From an uncultured Clostridia bacterium (GTDB lineage: Bacteria; Bacillota; Clostridia; TANB77; CAG-508), in the NCBI GenBank assembly GCA_934167165.1, contig CAKPKG010000011.1, positions 1 through 39,632 of the forward strand: a stretch of 39,632 nucleotides of DNA, in the 5' to 3' direction. Positions 1 to 8,255 of this stretch are shown here, piece by piece. Below the pieces are notes generated by a model. It was not told where the DNA came from. It did no database searches and was given only the letters and a program-made list of their open reading frames with translations. A program made the position numbers and the translations under genes. Positions within the stretch are counted from its first letter, which is position 1. Each line of letters opens with the position of its first letter.

Positions 1-3000
1 TTTCTATCTCCTGAAAAGAATTTTATTGCTCCTCTTAATTTTGATTTTTGTTCTTCTGGTAAGTTTGTTATATTTATTATTATCATTTTAGGGCGAACTG
101 TTTCATTTGTCCCTATACCATTTGCAGTCTGCCTTTTAGCAAATGCATTACCTGTCCCTGCATTATTTATTGTTGTGTTTTCATTAAATTCTGTTATACT
201 ATTCGCAACTATTTTTACATCATCATCTTCTCTTATGCTTAAACGACCTTCTATTAGCACTATATTTTCTTCAAATAAAATGTTTTGTGCCTTACTATAA
301 CAGCTGTCAAATACTATTATTTCTGTACTTCCATATAAATCTTCTACTGTCATAAATGCCATTAATGTATTTTTCTTTGTATATTTTTTCTTTATAGAAT
401 TTATTATTCCAACATATTTTACTGGTTTTCCATCTTGGCTAAAATCATTTTGCTCTTTCATTTGTATCATTTGAAGTGTATTAATTGTTGCAACTTTTTC
501 TATATTCTTTCTAAACTTTTCTAGTGGATGTCCAGATATATAAATTCCAAGCATTTCTTTTTCCATTGACAATAATTCTTTTTCGTCAAATTCTTTTAAT
601 GTTGTAAATTTATATTTCATACTTTCTATTTTTTCATCTTCTGTTTTTCCTAAATCAAACATTGTAACTTGACCTTGCATTGTCTTTTTTGATGTATCAT
701 TTATTGTATCTATTATTGTTTCAAATGATGCTAAAAGTGTACTTCTTGTTTGTTCAAATCCATCAAAAGCTCCTGCTTTTATTAAGCTTTCTATACACTT
801 TTTATTTACAGATTCTCCTTGCATTCTTTCGCAAAAGTCTGTAAAGCTTTTGAACTCTCCATTTTGTTTTCTATTTTTTACAATAGTATCAACTACAGAT
901 GTTCCAACATTTTTTACACTTCCGAAGTCCAAACCTTATTTTATCTCCGTAAACCGCAAATTTTGTATAGCTTTTATTAATATCCGGTTTTAAAATTTCT
1001 ATTTTTAGTCTTTTACATTCGTCTATATATTCTGGAACTTTGTCTAAATTTCCTAAAAAACTATTTAATGTTGCTGCCATAAATTCTGATGGATAATATG
1101 TTTTTAAATATGCTGTTTCATACGCTACAACAGCATACGCTGCTGCATGCGATTTATTAAATGCATATTTTGCGAACTCAGCCATTTCGTCAAATATTTT
1201 ATCTGCAGATTTTTCATCTATTCCGTTTCTAACACATCCGGGAATTATTACATTTCCATTTTCATCTGTTTGACCATGTATAAAGTTTTCTCTTTCTTTT
1301 GCCATTACATCTAGTTTTTTCTTTCCCATTGCACGTCTAACTAAATCGGCTCTTCCTAAAGAATAACCAGCTAAATCTCTAACTATTTGCATAACTTGTT
1401 CTTGGTACACCATACAGCCATAAGTTACATTTAATATTGGCTCTAGACTTGGATGTGTGTACTCACTATGTTCTGGATTAAGCTTATTTTTTATATATCT
1501 TGGTATTTGGTCCATTGGCCCTGGTCTGTACAAGGAAACACCTGCAATTATGTCTTCTAAGCAATCTGGCTTTAATTCCTTCATAAAGTTTCTCATACCT
1601 TGGCTTTCAAATTGGAATACACCTGATGTGTTTCCACTTTGCCAAGTCTCTTCAAATACCTTTTTGTCATTCATTTCTTTGTCAATTTTTACATCTATTC
1701 CCCTACACTTTTTTACTAATTTTATTGTATCGGAAATAACTGTAAGTGTACGAAGCCCTAGAAAGTCCATTTTTAATAAACCTAGTTCTTCTAGGGTTGT
1801 CATTATATATTGTGTTGAGATTGTACCTTCATTTACATATAGTGGCACATAATCTATTACAGGATCTTTTGTAATTACTATTCCGGCAAGCATGTGTTGA
1901 AGCCTGTCTTGGAAGTCCTTCTAATCCCATTGCTATATCTAATAATTTTCTTGTCTGCTCATCTTGTTCATACAGATTTCCAAATTCTCTATTTTGCTCT
2001 AGTGCTTTTTTTATTGTAATATGAAGTTCATTTGGAACCATTTTTGCAAGTTTATCCGCTTCTGCATAAGGAACATCTAAAGCTCTGGCAACATCTCTTA
2101 TTACCATTCTTGCAGACATTGTTCCAAATGTTATTATTTGAGAAACATGGTCTTTTCCATATTTTCTACCAACATAATCTATTACTTCCCCTCTTCTTTC
2201 GTAGTCAAAATCTACGTCAAAGTCAGGCATACTTATTCTTTCTGGATTTAAAAATCTTTCAAAAAGTAAATTATATTTTATTGGATTTATATCTGTAATT
2301 CCTAAGGCATACGCAACAATTGAGCCTGCTCCAGAACCACGTCCTGGTCCTACTGCTATTCCTTGTGTTCTAGCATAATTTATAAAATCCCATACAATTA
2401 AGAAATAATCTACGTATCCCATCTTTTCTATTACAGATAATTCATATTCAAAACGTTCTTTTATTTCATTGCTTGGATTCTCTCCATATCTTCTTGCAAG
2501 TCCATCTTTTGCAAGTTTCTTAAAATAATCTGTATGTGTTATAAATTCTGCTGGCACTTCATAATTTGGAAGCTTTGTGTTTCCAAATTCAAAATCTAAG
2601 TTGCATTTTTCTGCTATTTTTACTGTGTTTTCTATTGCCTCCGGAACGTTTTTAAAATACTCTGCCATTTCTTCTGGTGATTTTACATAGAATTCGTCTG
2701 TTCCCATACGCATTCTATCTTCATCTGTCATTTTTTTACCTGTTTGTATGCAAAGTAAAACCTCGTGGTTATATGCATCTTCCTTTTTTAAGTAATGTGA
2801 ATCATTTGTTGCAACTAATGGAATATCCAGTTTTTTAGACATTTCTATTAGTTTTTGATTTACTAGTACTTGCTCTGGAAGCCCATTTGGCTGTATCTCT
2901 AAATAGTAGTCTTCTCCAAACAGATTTTTATGCCATAAGGCAACTTCTTCTGCTTTTTCTATATTATTGTTTAAAATTTCTCTATTTACATTTCCTGCAA

Positions 3001-3415
3001 GACATGCACTTAAGCACACAAGCCCTTCATGGTATTTTTCTAATATTTCATAATCTATACGTGGCTTATAGTAAAAGCCTTCTGTAAATCCCATTGATAC
3101 TAAGTGTGTTAAATTTTTGTATCCTGTTTCATCTTTTGCAAGCAAAATAAGATGATAATAATGGTTATCTATATTAGGCTCTTTATCAAATCTTGTTCTT
3201 GGAGCTACATATACTTCACACCCTATAATAGGCTTTATACCTTGTTTTTTGCATTCTTTATAAAAATCTACTACTCCAAACATAACCCCATGGTCAGTAA
3301 GAGCAATTGAATCCATTCCTAATTCTTTTGCTCTTGATGGTAAATCTTTTATTCTATTTGCTCCGTCTAGTAAACTAAATTCACTATGGACATGTAAGTG
3401 CACAAAATTTGACAT
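1..3415 (-). CDS. dnaE: DNA polymerase III alpha subunit DnaE (3' end beyond window), two CGG +1 shifts
   Basis: This is the catalytic subunit of the replicative C-family DNA polymerase. The ATG at 3415 opens the PHP domain (HLHVHSEFSLLDG, with TDHG near residue 40). The palm carries the three-aspartate motif PDFDVDF. The coding sequence lies in three frames. In the first frame it runs to CGG at 1883-1885 (codon 511), just after QASTHA. Skipping the C gives CGIVITKDP and continues in the second frame to CGG at 922-924 (codon 831). Skipping that C gives GSVKNVGTSVVDT and an open frame to base 1 with the usual helix-hairpin-helix and OB-fold region. No residues are lost or duplicated at either junction, so the gene looks functional through recoding rather than dead. 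A promoter lies at 3441-3469. The identity is certain; the recoding is inferred from homology. Confidence 0.95.
922..924 (-). other. CGG +1 shift site, dnaE codon 831
   Basis: The zero-frame codons are GGA CTT CGG AAG. Skipping the C of CGG gives GGA CTT GGA AGT GTA AAA AAT, which is the conserved DnaE stretch FGLGSVKNVG. Without the shift the protein ends 11 codons later at 889. Confidence 0.88.
1883..1885 (-). other. CGG +1 shift site, dnaE codon 511
   Basis: The zero-frame codons are GCT TGC CGG AAT. Skipping the C gives GCT TGC GGA ATA GTA ATT, so the protein reads STHACGIVITKDP, a known DnaE motif. Without the shift, translation ends near 1829 and the polymerase loses its second half. 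Confidence 0.87.
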
Positions 3416-3440
3416 TTTACTCTCTCTTTCTTTTGGTTGT

Positions 3441-3469
3441 ATTATATTATAAAAAGCTACTTTTATCAA
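3441..3469 (-). promoter_or_regulatory. Sigma-A-type promoter of dnaE
   Basis: On the minus strand TTGATA (3464-3469) and TATAAT (3441-3446) are separated by 17 bases and lie just upstream of the dnaE start at 3415. Confidence 0.65.
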
Positions 3470-3500
3470 GTAATATTACTAACAATTGATCTGATGTTTG

Positions 3501-3530
3501 TTGACTTTTTTTATCTGTAAATGATATAAT
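3501..3530 (+). promoter_or_regulatory. Sigma-A-type promoter
   Basis: TTGACT at 3501-3506 and TATAAT at 3525-3530 are 18 bases apart, about 30 bases before the start of the small gene at 3562. It is divergent from the dnaE promoter. Confidence 0.65.
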
Positions 3531-3561
3531 TATGTTAATTACATTTAAGGAGGTTTATTTT

Positions 3562-3822
3562 ATGAACAACCATTCACCTAACCTTGCATCCAAACTGCAT
3601 GCTATAGCCTCTCCTATAGCACCCAAACCTTCAGAAGAGATGAGTTCAGAAGAAAATGAGTATTATGAGGCAATCATAAACTCAGCTCTTTATTCAGCTA
3701 AAAAAAAGGAAACGCTTTTACCCCTTTCGGGTTTTAAACGTACACCTTTAGTTGATGCTTATCTTAAGCATGATGGTTTCAATATCGTAGAGGGCGGATC
3801 TGGTGAATACCTTGGATGGTAA
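3562..3822 (+). CDS. Small protein of unknown function (86 aa)
   Basis: I do not recognise this family. The ATG at 3562 is chosen because AAGGAGG stands at the right distance before it; an in-frame start at 3532 is upstream of that ribosome binding site. The protein is soluble and polar, with no membrane segment. It has a proline- and serine-rich N-terminal third, an acidic helix (SSEENEYYEAIINSALYSAKKK) cut here to its gist SEENEYYEAI, and a glycine-rich C-terminus ending EYLGW. It has its own promoter and a strong terminator, so it is a single-gene unit. Its CGG triplets (3728, 3795) are both out of frame. Codon use is less AT-biased than that of its neighbours, which hints at transfer. Confidence 0.6.
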   Translation: MNNHSPNLASKLHAIASPIAPKPSEEMSSEENEYYEAIINSALYSAKKKETLLPLSGFKRTPLVDAYLKHDGFNIVEGGSGEYLGW

Positions 3823-3828
3823 TCCTCA

Positions 3829-3861
3829 CCCTGACTTTGTAAATCAAAGTCAGGGTTTTTT
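3829..3861 (+). terminator. Rho-independent terminator
   Basis: CCCTGACTTTG and CAAAGTCAGGG form a perfect 11-bp stem around a 5-base loop and are followed by six T. It ends the small gene at 3562-3822. Confidence 0.9.
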
Positions 3862-3887
3862 ACGTTTACATAATTTTAATATTTTTC

Positions 3888-3916
3888 TTTACTCTTATGG
3901 CAATATATGGTATAAT
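3888..3916 (+). promoter_or_regulatory. Promoter of the HAD phosphatase gene
   Basis: TTTACT (3888-3893) and TATAAT (3911-3916) are 17 bases apart, and a GGAGG ribosome binding site follows before the ATG at 3940. Confidence 0.55.
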
Positions 3917-3939
3917 AAAAATGTTGGAGGTAAAAAAGT

Positions 3940-4794
3940 ATGATTAAATTAGTTGCTAGCGATTTAGATGGAACAATAATTGATAAAACTGGCTTAATTT
4001 ATGAAAACAACTTTAAAGCTATAAACGATTTAAATAAAAAAAATATAGATTTTGTAATTTGCACAGGTAAAACTTACCCTATTATAAAAGGTATGTGTTC
4101 TAAGTTTAATGCAAATTATGGTATCTTTGGTAATGGAAATGAAATTATAAATTTAAAAACTGGTGAAGAAATTTACAAAAAACTATTAAATGCAGAACAA
4201 ATACATTCTTGCATTTCTATCGCAAAAGAAAATAATTTACATGTTCATTTATACACAAACACAGAAATCATAACAGAAAGCTTGCAATATATGGATTTAA
4301 GAAATTACAGATTACAGCAAAGCAAAATTTATGATAGTTCTTTAAAAATTACAATAGTACCAGATATTAATCAATACTTACTTTCTAATAAGCCTCAAGT
4401 ATGTAAGCTAATTATTTCTTCTGAAAAAGATTTATCTAAAATAAAGGATAAAATTCTAGAAAAAGAAGATATTTCTGTAACAACAATAAGAAAATATGGA
4501 GAATATAAGGATAGTATAATAGATAAAGAATATGAATACTTAGATATATCACCAAAAGATATAAGCAAAGATACTGCCTTAAATATTTTAAAAAACTATT
4601 TAAAAATAAATAATGATGAAGTATTAGCTATAGGTGATAATTTAAACGATTTAGATATGGTTAAAAATTCTGGAATTGGTGTAGCTGTTGCAAATAGCTA
4701 TGATGAGTTAAAAAGTGTTGCAAAATATACAACAGAAAATCCCGTTGAAAAGGGCGGTTTTGCAGAAGCAGTATATAAATTTATTGAATTTTAG
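3940..4794 (+). CDS. Cof-type HAD-superfamily phosphatase
   Basis: This 284-residue protein belongs to the HAD IIB (Cof) family of cytoplasmic sugar-phosphate, nucleotide or cofactor phosphatases. HAD motif I is SDLDGTI (residues 7-13), with the nucleophile and acid aspartates. Motif II is the threonine of VICTGK (about 41-46). Motif III is the lysine of SPKDISK (about 206-212). Motif IV is GDNLNDLDM (about 231-239). The mobile cap domain lies between motifs II and III. The length is typical. A GGAGG site precedes the ATG. It is convergent with nadD, with a short repeat fragment between them. The substrate cannot be told from sequence. Confidence 0.9.
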   Translation: MIKLVASDLDGTIIDKTGLIYENNFKAINDLNKKNIDFVICTGKTYPIIKGMCSKFNANYGIFGNGNEIINLKTGEEIYKKLLNAEQIHSCISIAKENNLHVHLYTNTEIITESLQYMDLRNYRLQQSKIYDSSLKITIVPDINQYLLSNKPQVCKLIISSEKDLSKIKDKILEKEDISVTTIRKYGEYKDSIIDKEYEYLDISPKDISKDTALNILKNYLKINNDEVLAIGDNLNDLDMVKNSGIGVAVANSYDELKSVAKYTTENPVEKGGFAEAVYKFIEF

Positions 4795-4797
4795 CAT

Positions 4798-4848
4798 GAA
4801 GTGTGATGTTGAGAGGTTGCTTCACACCTCACACTTCGCACCTCATGA
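4798..4848. repeat. Dispersed intergenic repeat, short degenerate copy
   Basis: The arms of the dispersed repeat family (GAAGTGTGATG and CACACTTCGCACCTC) are present without the middle region. GAGGTGTGAAG-like stretches face each other and could form a hairpin. It fills the gap between two convergent genes. Confidence 0.65.
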
Positions 4849-4850
4849 AA

Positions 4851-5462
4851 TTACAACATATACAATCCATTTTTATTAATATATTCTAAAACTTCTTTTT
4901 TTAAAAAAACATCTACTTCTTCCCCATTTTTTATTTTTTCTCTAACAATTGTTGAGCTTAATTTTATAGGCTTTATTTTTTTTGCAATTATTAAGGCTTC
5001 TTTATTATCTCTTAATAATTTATCTTCTTCTATTATTTTTTCTATGTTATCTTCATTTCTTTCTAACACAATTATTTTATAATTTTTTAATATCTCCTCC
5101 GGCTTCATCCATGTATGCAAATCTTTTAAATTATCTGTTCCCATAATAAAATAAATATTGTATTCTGGATATTTTTCTTTGAATATACCCAAAGTTTCTA
5201 TTGTATATAACTGTCTCCCATAATTTAATTCTATATCAGATACTTCTAGCTTTTCTTCATCAATGCACATTAATTTAAGCATATTATATCTATGGATATC
5301 ACTTATTAAATTACTTTTTCTATTATATTTTGTACTTACTGGAACAAATATAACCTTTTCTATATAATCTACATTTTTAATTATTTGCTTTGCTAATTCT
5401 AAATGTGAATTAAGTGGCGGATTAAAGCTTCCTCCAAATATTGCAATACCTTTATTATGCAT
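4851..5462 (-). CDS. nadD: Nicotinate-nucleotide adenylyltransferase
   Basis: NadD transfers AMP from ATP to nicotinate mononucleotide in NAD synthesis. The nucleotidyltransferase fingerprint GGSFNPPLNSH is at residues 10-20. The second signature SSTIVREKI is near the C-terminus (about 168-176). FIMGTDNLKDLHTW fits the family's substrate-binding region. At 203 residues it is full length. The ATG at 5462 has GAGGT upstream. In many Firmicutes nadD sits next to obgE and rsfS; here it stands alone between repeat copies. The family assignment is secure; the substrate is the usual one for this subgroup. Confidence 0.87.
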   Translation of the reverse strand: MHNKGIAIFGGSFNPPLNSHLELAKQIIKNVDYIEKVIFVPVSTKYNRKSNLISDIHRYNMLKLMCIDEEKLEVSDIELNYGRQLYTIETLGIFKEKYPEYNIYFIMGTDNLKDLHTWMKPEEILKNYKIIVLERNEDNIEKIIEEDKLLRDNKEALIIAKKIKPIKLSSTIVREKIKNGEEVDVFLKKEVLEYINKNGLYML

Positions 5463-5534
5463 ATATATTACCTCTTTATTTTTTGTTACCTTATTTATAT
5501 CATATTTTTTTAGGGTATTTCAATAATTATTATA

Positions 5535-5660
5535 CAAATTGGAAGTGCGAGGTTTGAGGTGAGAAGTGTGAAAAATAGAGAAAAGCCTACGAAGCCGCGG
5601 CCCTACAAATCTCACCTCCCACATCACACCTCTCACTTCAATTAAACAAATCTCAATTTA
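5535..5660. repeat. Dispersed inverted-repeat element, full copy (orientation 1)
   Basis: This 126-bp element is bounded by CAAATTGG on the left and CAATTTA on the right. Inside are inverted arms (GAAGTGCGAGGTTTGAGG and CCACATCACACCTCTCACTTC-like) flanking a conserved middle with GCCTACGAAGCCGCGGCCC. Its right end abuts the stop codon of the gene at 5661. It is far richer in GC than the surroundings. Confidence 0.85.
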
Positions 5661-6011
5661 TTAAAATCGTCTATATCTATTACATCCACACCCGGTTGAA
5701 TTATTATTAGAATTTGTACTATTTGTGTTTAATAAATTGCTTAGGCCTCCACACCCGTTATTGTTATTATCTTCATCTTCATCATCTTCATTACAAAGTA
5801 ACCTAACTACTAGCGCTGTTATAAGAGCAAGTATTGTATATGCAAGTGTTGCAATTAAAAATGTTGCATCAAAAGCTGCAAATGTAACGACTAAAAATAT
5901 TGCAAATATTAATGCTGCAACAGCTAATGGACTTTTTAAAACTTTTTGTAATATTGCTGATATTATTATTACGGCTATTGGTAATGCAAAAAATATTAAT
6001 AATGTATTCAT
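5661..6011 (-). CDS. Small membrane protein with Asn/Asp-rich tail
   Basis: I do not recognise this family. The ATG at 6011 has GGAGG eight bases upstream; a longer in-frame ATG overlaps that site and is unlikely. The first 75 residues form two or three hydrophobic helices (about 3-20, 27-48, 50-75). An acidic linker EDDEDEDNNNN and a low-complexity tail of Asn, Ser, Thr and Gly follow, ending in GCGCNRYRRF with two cysteines and an arginine cluster. It is probably a membrane protein with a flexible cytoplasmic tail. The stop codon abuts a repeat element, so no conventional terminator is visible. Confidence 0.65.
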   Translation of the reverse strand: MNTLLIFFALPIAVIIISAILQKVLKSPLAVAALIFAIFLVVTFAAFDATFLIATLAYTILALITALVVRLLCNEDDEDEDNNNNGCGGLSNLLNTNSTNSNNNSTGCGCNRYRRF

Positions 6012-6185
6012 AATAATTACCTCCATATGTATTTTTTATATAATATGTTATTTTCAATATTTTTGTGAATTTGATTTTAATTATACTTAAAACTTGATAA
6101 GAAAGTATTATTTGCAATTAACATAAAAATATGATAATATATAGAAGTAAAAATTTTTGCAAAAATCCTTATTTTTTCAATTATG

Positions 6186-6199
6186 GAACAGAAATGTTC
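6186..6199 (+). promoter_or_regulatory. Palindromic operator candidate, copy 1
   Basis: GAACAGAAATGTTC is an inverted repeat followed by AAGG, 46 bases before the ATG at 6245. A near copy stands at 6462-6475 before the next gene. The regulator is unknown. Confidence 0.5.
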
Positions 6200-6244
6200 A
6201 AGGTCAGCATATAATTAATTATAATTAAAAAGGAGCAATTTTTT

Positions 6245-6436
6245 ATGAAAAAATCAGAAGTAATGGATGTTTTTGCTAGGGCATTTGTAATGCCAGAAGA
6301 GAGATTTAAAAAAGTAGTTCAAGAATGTTCAAAAAATGAAAAATGCGACATTCATAAAGTTGCAGAGAAATTTGGCGTTGAATACTTTGATGCTTATATT
6401 CGTGGTAGAGAACTTAATCTTTGGGATAAAATTTAA
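6245..6436 (+). CDS. Small ImmA/IrrE C-terminal-like protein (63 aa)
   Basis: The protein resembles the C-terminal part of ImmA/IrrE family proteins: FARAFVMPEERFKK (residues 10-23), then a helix-turn-helix-like stretch around DIHKVAEKFGVEYFDAYIRGRELNLW. It lacks the HEXXH zinc peptidase motif of the full family, so it is unlikely to be a protease. AAGGAGC precedes the ATG. The next gene downstream has similar features (AFMMPKE) and the same upstream palindrome, suggesting a duplicated and jointly regulated pair. The role is unknown; a regulatory or toxin-antitoxin-like one is possible but not shown. Confidence 0.6.
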   Translation: MKKSEVMDVFARAFVMPEERFKKVVQECSKNEKCDIHKVAEKFGVEYFDAYIRGRELNLWDKI

Positions 6437-6461
6437 AAGAAAAAACATTATTACACCTATT

Positions 6462-6475
6462 GAACAAAAATGTTA
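6462..6475 (+). promoter_or_regulatory. Palindromic operator candidate, copy 2
   Basis: GAACAAAAATGTTA followed by AAGG matches the motif at 6186-6199 in sequence and in distance to its start codon (41 versus 46 bases). Confidence 0.45.
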
Positions 6476-6515
6476 AAGGCAACACGGGAAAAAATTATTT
6501 TAAAGGAGCAAAAAT

Positions 6516-6777
6516 ATGATTAATAAAAGCAGTTTGGAGTTAATTGCTATCTCTTTACGGAATGTATTCGGAATTGATTCTATGAAAATCACAAGAAAAT
6601 GTTTTATGATTTAGTTGAGATGTTTACTTTTGCAATATTACAATCACAAGCTAATAAAGAAGAGAATAGTGAGTATTACTTTCCAATAATGACTAAAGAT
6701 CAAGGCGAAGTAGATTATTTAAAATTAGCTTTTATGATGCCTAAAGAGGTATTGATCTTGAAATTTGGTCAGCATAG
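6516..6777 (+). pseudogene. Frame-disrupted ImmA/IrrE-like gene with an in-frame CGG
   Basis: AAAGGAGC precedes the ATG at 6516. The first frame reads INKSSLELIAISL and then meets CGG at 6558-6560. Skipping the C gives GMYSELIL and then TGA. The coherent sequence resumes one further base on, as YENHKKMFYDLVEMF, and continues to YLKLAFMMPKE. Another frame change after that would give IDLEIWSA and a stop at 6775-6777, just before a terminator hairpin. The first disruption fits the CGG rule of this window but the later ones do not involve CGG. It is therefore best called a decaying gene. It may instead be a recoded one with further shifts. Confidence 0.5.
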
Positions 6778-6787
6778 TTTTTATTTT

Positions 6788-6818
6788 AAAAGGTTCTTCT
6801 ATTTGGAGAATCTTTTTT
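6788..6818 (+). terminator. Rho-independent terminator
   Basis: AAAAGGTTCTTC and GGAGAATCTTTT pair with G-U wobbles around a short loop and end in a T run. It fits an end near 6777 for the preceding disrupted gene. Confidence 0.65.
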
Positions 6819-6894
6819 ATACAAATTATATTTTTTTACTTGCTTTTTTTGCATTTTATGATAAAATATTTTTTGTAATATGGAGGTAGATTGT

Positions 6895-7119
6895 ATGGAA
6901 TTTAAAAAATGTGCACGTTGTGGTTGTTTTTTTATGTCAAACAATGAGGTTTGTTGCAATTGTGAATCAAAGGATATGTCTGATATAGCTAAATTAAACA
7001 ATATTCTAGAAGATAATATTAATATTAATTCTATACAAGAACTTTCTTGTGAAAGTGGAATTACTATAAATAATTTAAATAGATATATTAAAAATAATAA
7101 AATTGATTATAAATTTTAG
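6895..7119 (+). CDS. YvyF-like zinc-ribbon/helix-turn-helix protein
   Basis: This 74-residue protein has two CxxC knuckles (CARC at residues 6-9 and CCNC near 25-28) followed by a helical region, SIQELSCESGITINNLNRYI, that resembles a small DNA-binding helix-turn-helix. This is the layout of the YvyF (TIGR03826) family, often found in flagellar regulons of Firmicutes. GGAGG stands before the ATG at 6895; an upstream in-frame start overlaps it and is not used here. No flagellar genes are visible nearby. A terminator shared with the convergent rhodanese gene follows. Confidence 0.65.
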   Translation: MEFKKCARCGCFFMSNNEVCCNCESKDMSDIAKLNNILEDNININSIQELSCESGITINNLNRYIKNNKIDYKF

Positions 7120-7129
7120 TTATATACTT

Positions 7130-7160
7130 AAAAGCTACTCAATTAAATGAGTAGCTTTTT
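7130..7160. terminator. Bidirectional terminator
   Basis: AAAAGCTACTC and GAGTAGCTTTTT form a stem around an 8-base loop between two convergent genes; A and T runs flank both sides. Confidence 0.85.
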
Positions 7161-7485
7161 AAATTGCATCTAATCCACCTTTTAAATGATATAAATTTCT
7201 GTAACCATGCCTTTTTAATAGCATTATCGCTTTCTTGCTTCTTGCCCCATATTGGCAATATACTATTATAATTGCCTCTTTATCTTTTAATGTGCGTTCA
7301 CAACACTGTTCTAGCTCATATAAAGGTATATTAACACTACCATTTAAATGTCCTTCTAAATATTCTTGCCTACTTCTAACATCTACTAAAATTGCATTAT
7401 CGTTGTTTTTCATTATTTCTTTTATTTCATTTAAAGATAGATTTTGATTTTGTCTACTAAATTTTAAGAAATTTAATATCTTCAT
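7159..7485 (-). CDS. Rhodanese-like sulfurtransferase
   Basis: This is a single-domain rhodanese of 108 residues. The domain runs from VDVRSRQEYLEGHLNGSVNIPL (gist VDVRSRQEY, GHLNGSVNIP) to the active-site loop YCQYGARSKK, whose cysteine would carry the persulfide. GYRNLYHLKGGLDAI closes the fold. The loop has the length usual for sulfur rather than phosphate substrates. The ATG at 7485 is preferred over an in-frame GTG at 7494, because the GTG is part of the ribosome binding site AAAGGTG. A role in sulfur transfer is plausible, but the acceptor is unknown. Confidence 0.85.
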   Translation of the reverse strand: MKILNFLKFSRQNQNLSLNEIKEIMKNNDNAILVDVRSRQEYLEGHLNGSVNIPLYELEQCCERTLKDKEAIIIVYCQYGARSKKAIMLLKRHGYRNLYHLKGGLDAI

Positions 7486-7575
7486 TTCTATCACCTTTTA
7501 TATAATAATATCGAATGAGAATATTCCCATTCGATATGTACTCTTATTATATTATATGATAGATTTTTTAAATTG

Positions 7576-8229
7576 TTATTTTTTCTTTTGGCTTTGTTTT
7601 CTTTTTAATTCTTCTTTTCTGTACTTTTCCATTAATGCTATTATTACTATAACAAATAAAATAACAGAAATTGGCATTGTAATACTATTTACTGGAATTC
7701 TTACAATCGCATATATACTAAATAAAGATAATTCTGATATTAATATTGATCCTAATGTTTCTAATATTATTTTTCCTATTCCATATTTTCTATATCTAAT
7801 TATAAAATATGCTAAAATTAAAACAATTGATATCACTGATGGAGTTATATATGGTTTAATTATATCTATTAATTTTATTGAAGCATTATTTGTAATTTCT
7901 AGATCTTCTTCTTTTAATTCTAATGAATATTTTTCATTAACTTTTGTTAATAAATTAGTTTTTTGTTCATCAGATATTCCTTTTATTGTTATAAGTAAGC
8001 TATTGCTTGAATCATTTAAATTTCTAACACTTACTTTTCCCCCAATAGTTTCTTCTACTATTTGTTGTAATTCACTTTTATCAATAGCTTGTTCTGTAGT
8101 TATTGAAATAGTAGTATTTTTACCATAAAACAAATTATAATTTAAACCTTTTATACAAAACATTATTATTCCAACTAATATTATTACAGCTAATACTACT
8201 AAAAATATATTTTTCTTGTCCTTAAACAT
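7576..8229 (-). CDS. secF: Protein translocase subunit SecF, reduced form
   Basis: SecF works with SecD in the membrane to pull secreted proteins out of the Sec channel using the ion gradient. The assignment rests on position directly after secD and on the layout: an N-terminal helix (8-28), an extracytoplasmic alpha/beta domain (about 38-108), and C-terminal membrane helices (about 118-140, 145-170, 175-195) ending in a lysine-rich tail. The protein has 217 residues, against roughly 290-300 for typical SecF, and I count four membrane helices rather than six. GGAGG precedes the ATG. Sequence similarity to SecF is weak by eye, so the call depends on context. Confidence 0.7.
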   Translation of the reverse strand: MFKDKKNIFLVVLAVIILVGIIMFCIKGLNYNLFYGKNTTISITTEQAIDKSELQQIVEETIGGKVSVRNLNDSSNSLLITIKGISDEQKTNLLTKVNEKYSLELKEEDLEITNNASIKLIDIIKPYITPSVISIVLILAYFIIRYRKYGIGKIILETLGSILISELSLFSIYAIVRIPVNSITMPISVILFVIVIIALMEKYRKEELKRKQSQKKK

Positions 8230-8255
8230 TTTTTTCCTCCTTGTTAAGTTTAGTT

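Noticed and set aside
1457..1852. Plus-strand open frame inside dnaE
   Set aside because: It is a shadow of dnaE, rich in Ser, Phe and Leu as expected for the complement of an AT-rich gene, and has no ribosome binding site. The same holds for the other long antisense frames in valS, yvcK, clpC and spoIVB.
5869..6117. Alternative frame overlapping the small membrane gene
   Set aside because: It lacks a ribosome binding site, and the other frame has a clear GGAGG and membrane helices.
6186..6199. LexA box
   Set aside because: The half-sites GAAC and GTTC are six bases apart here, whereas the Firmicutes LexA site has four.
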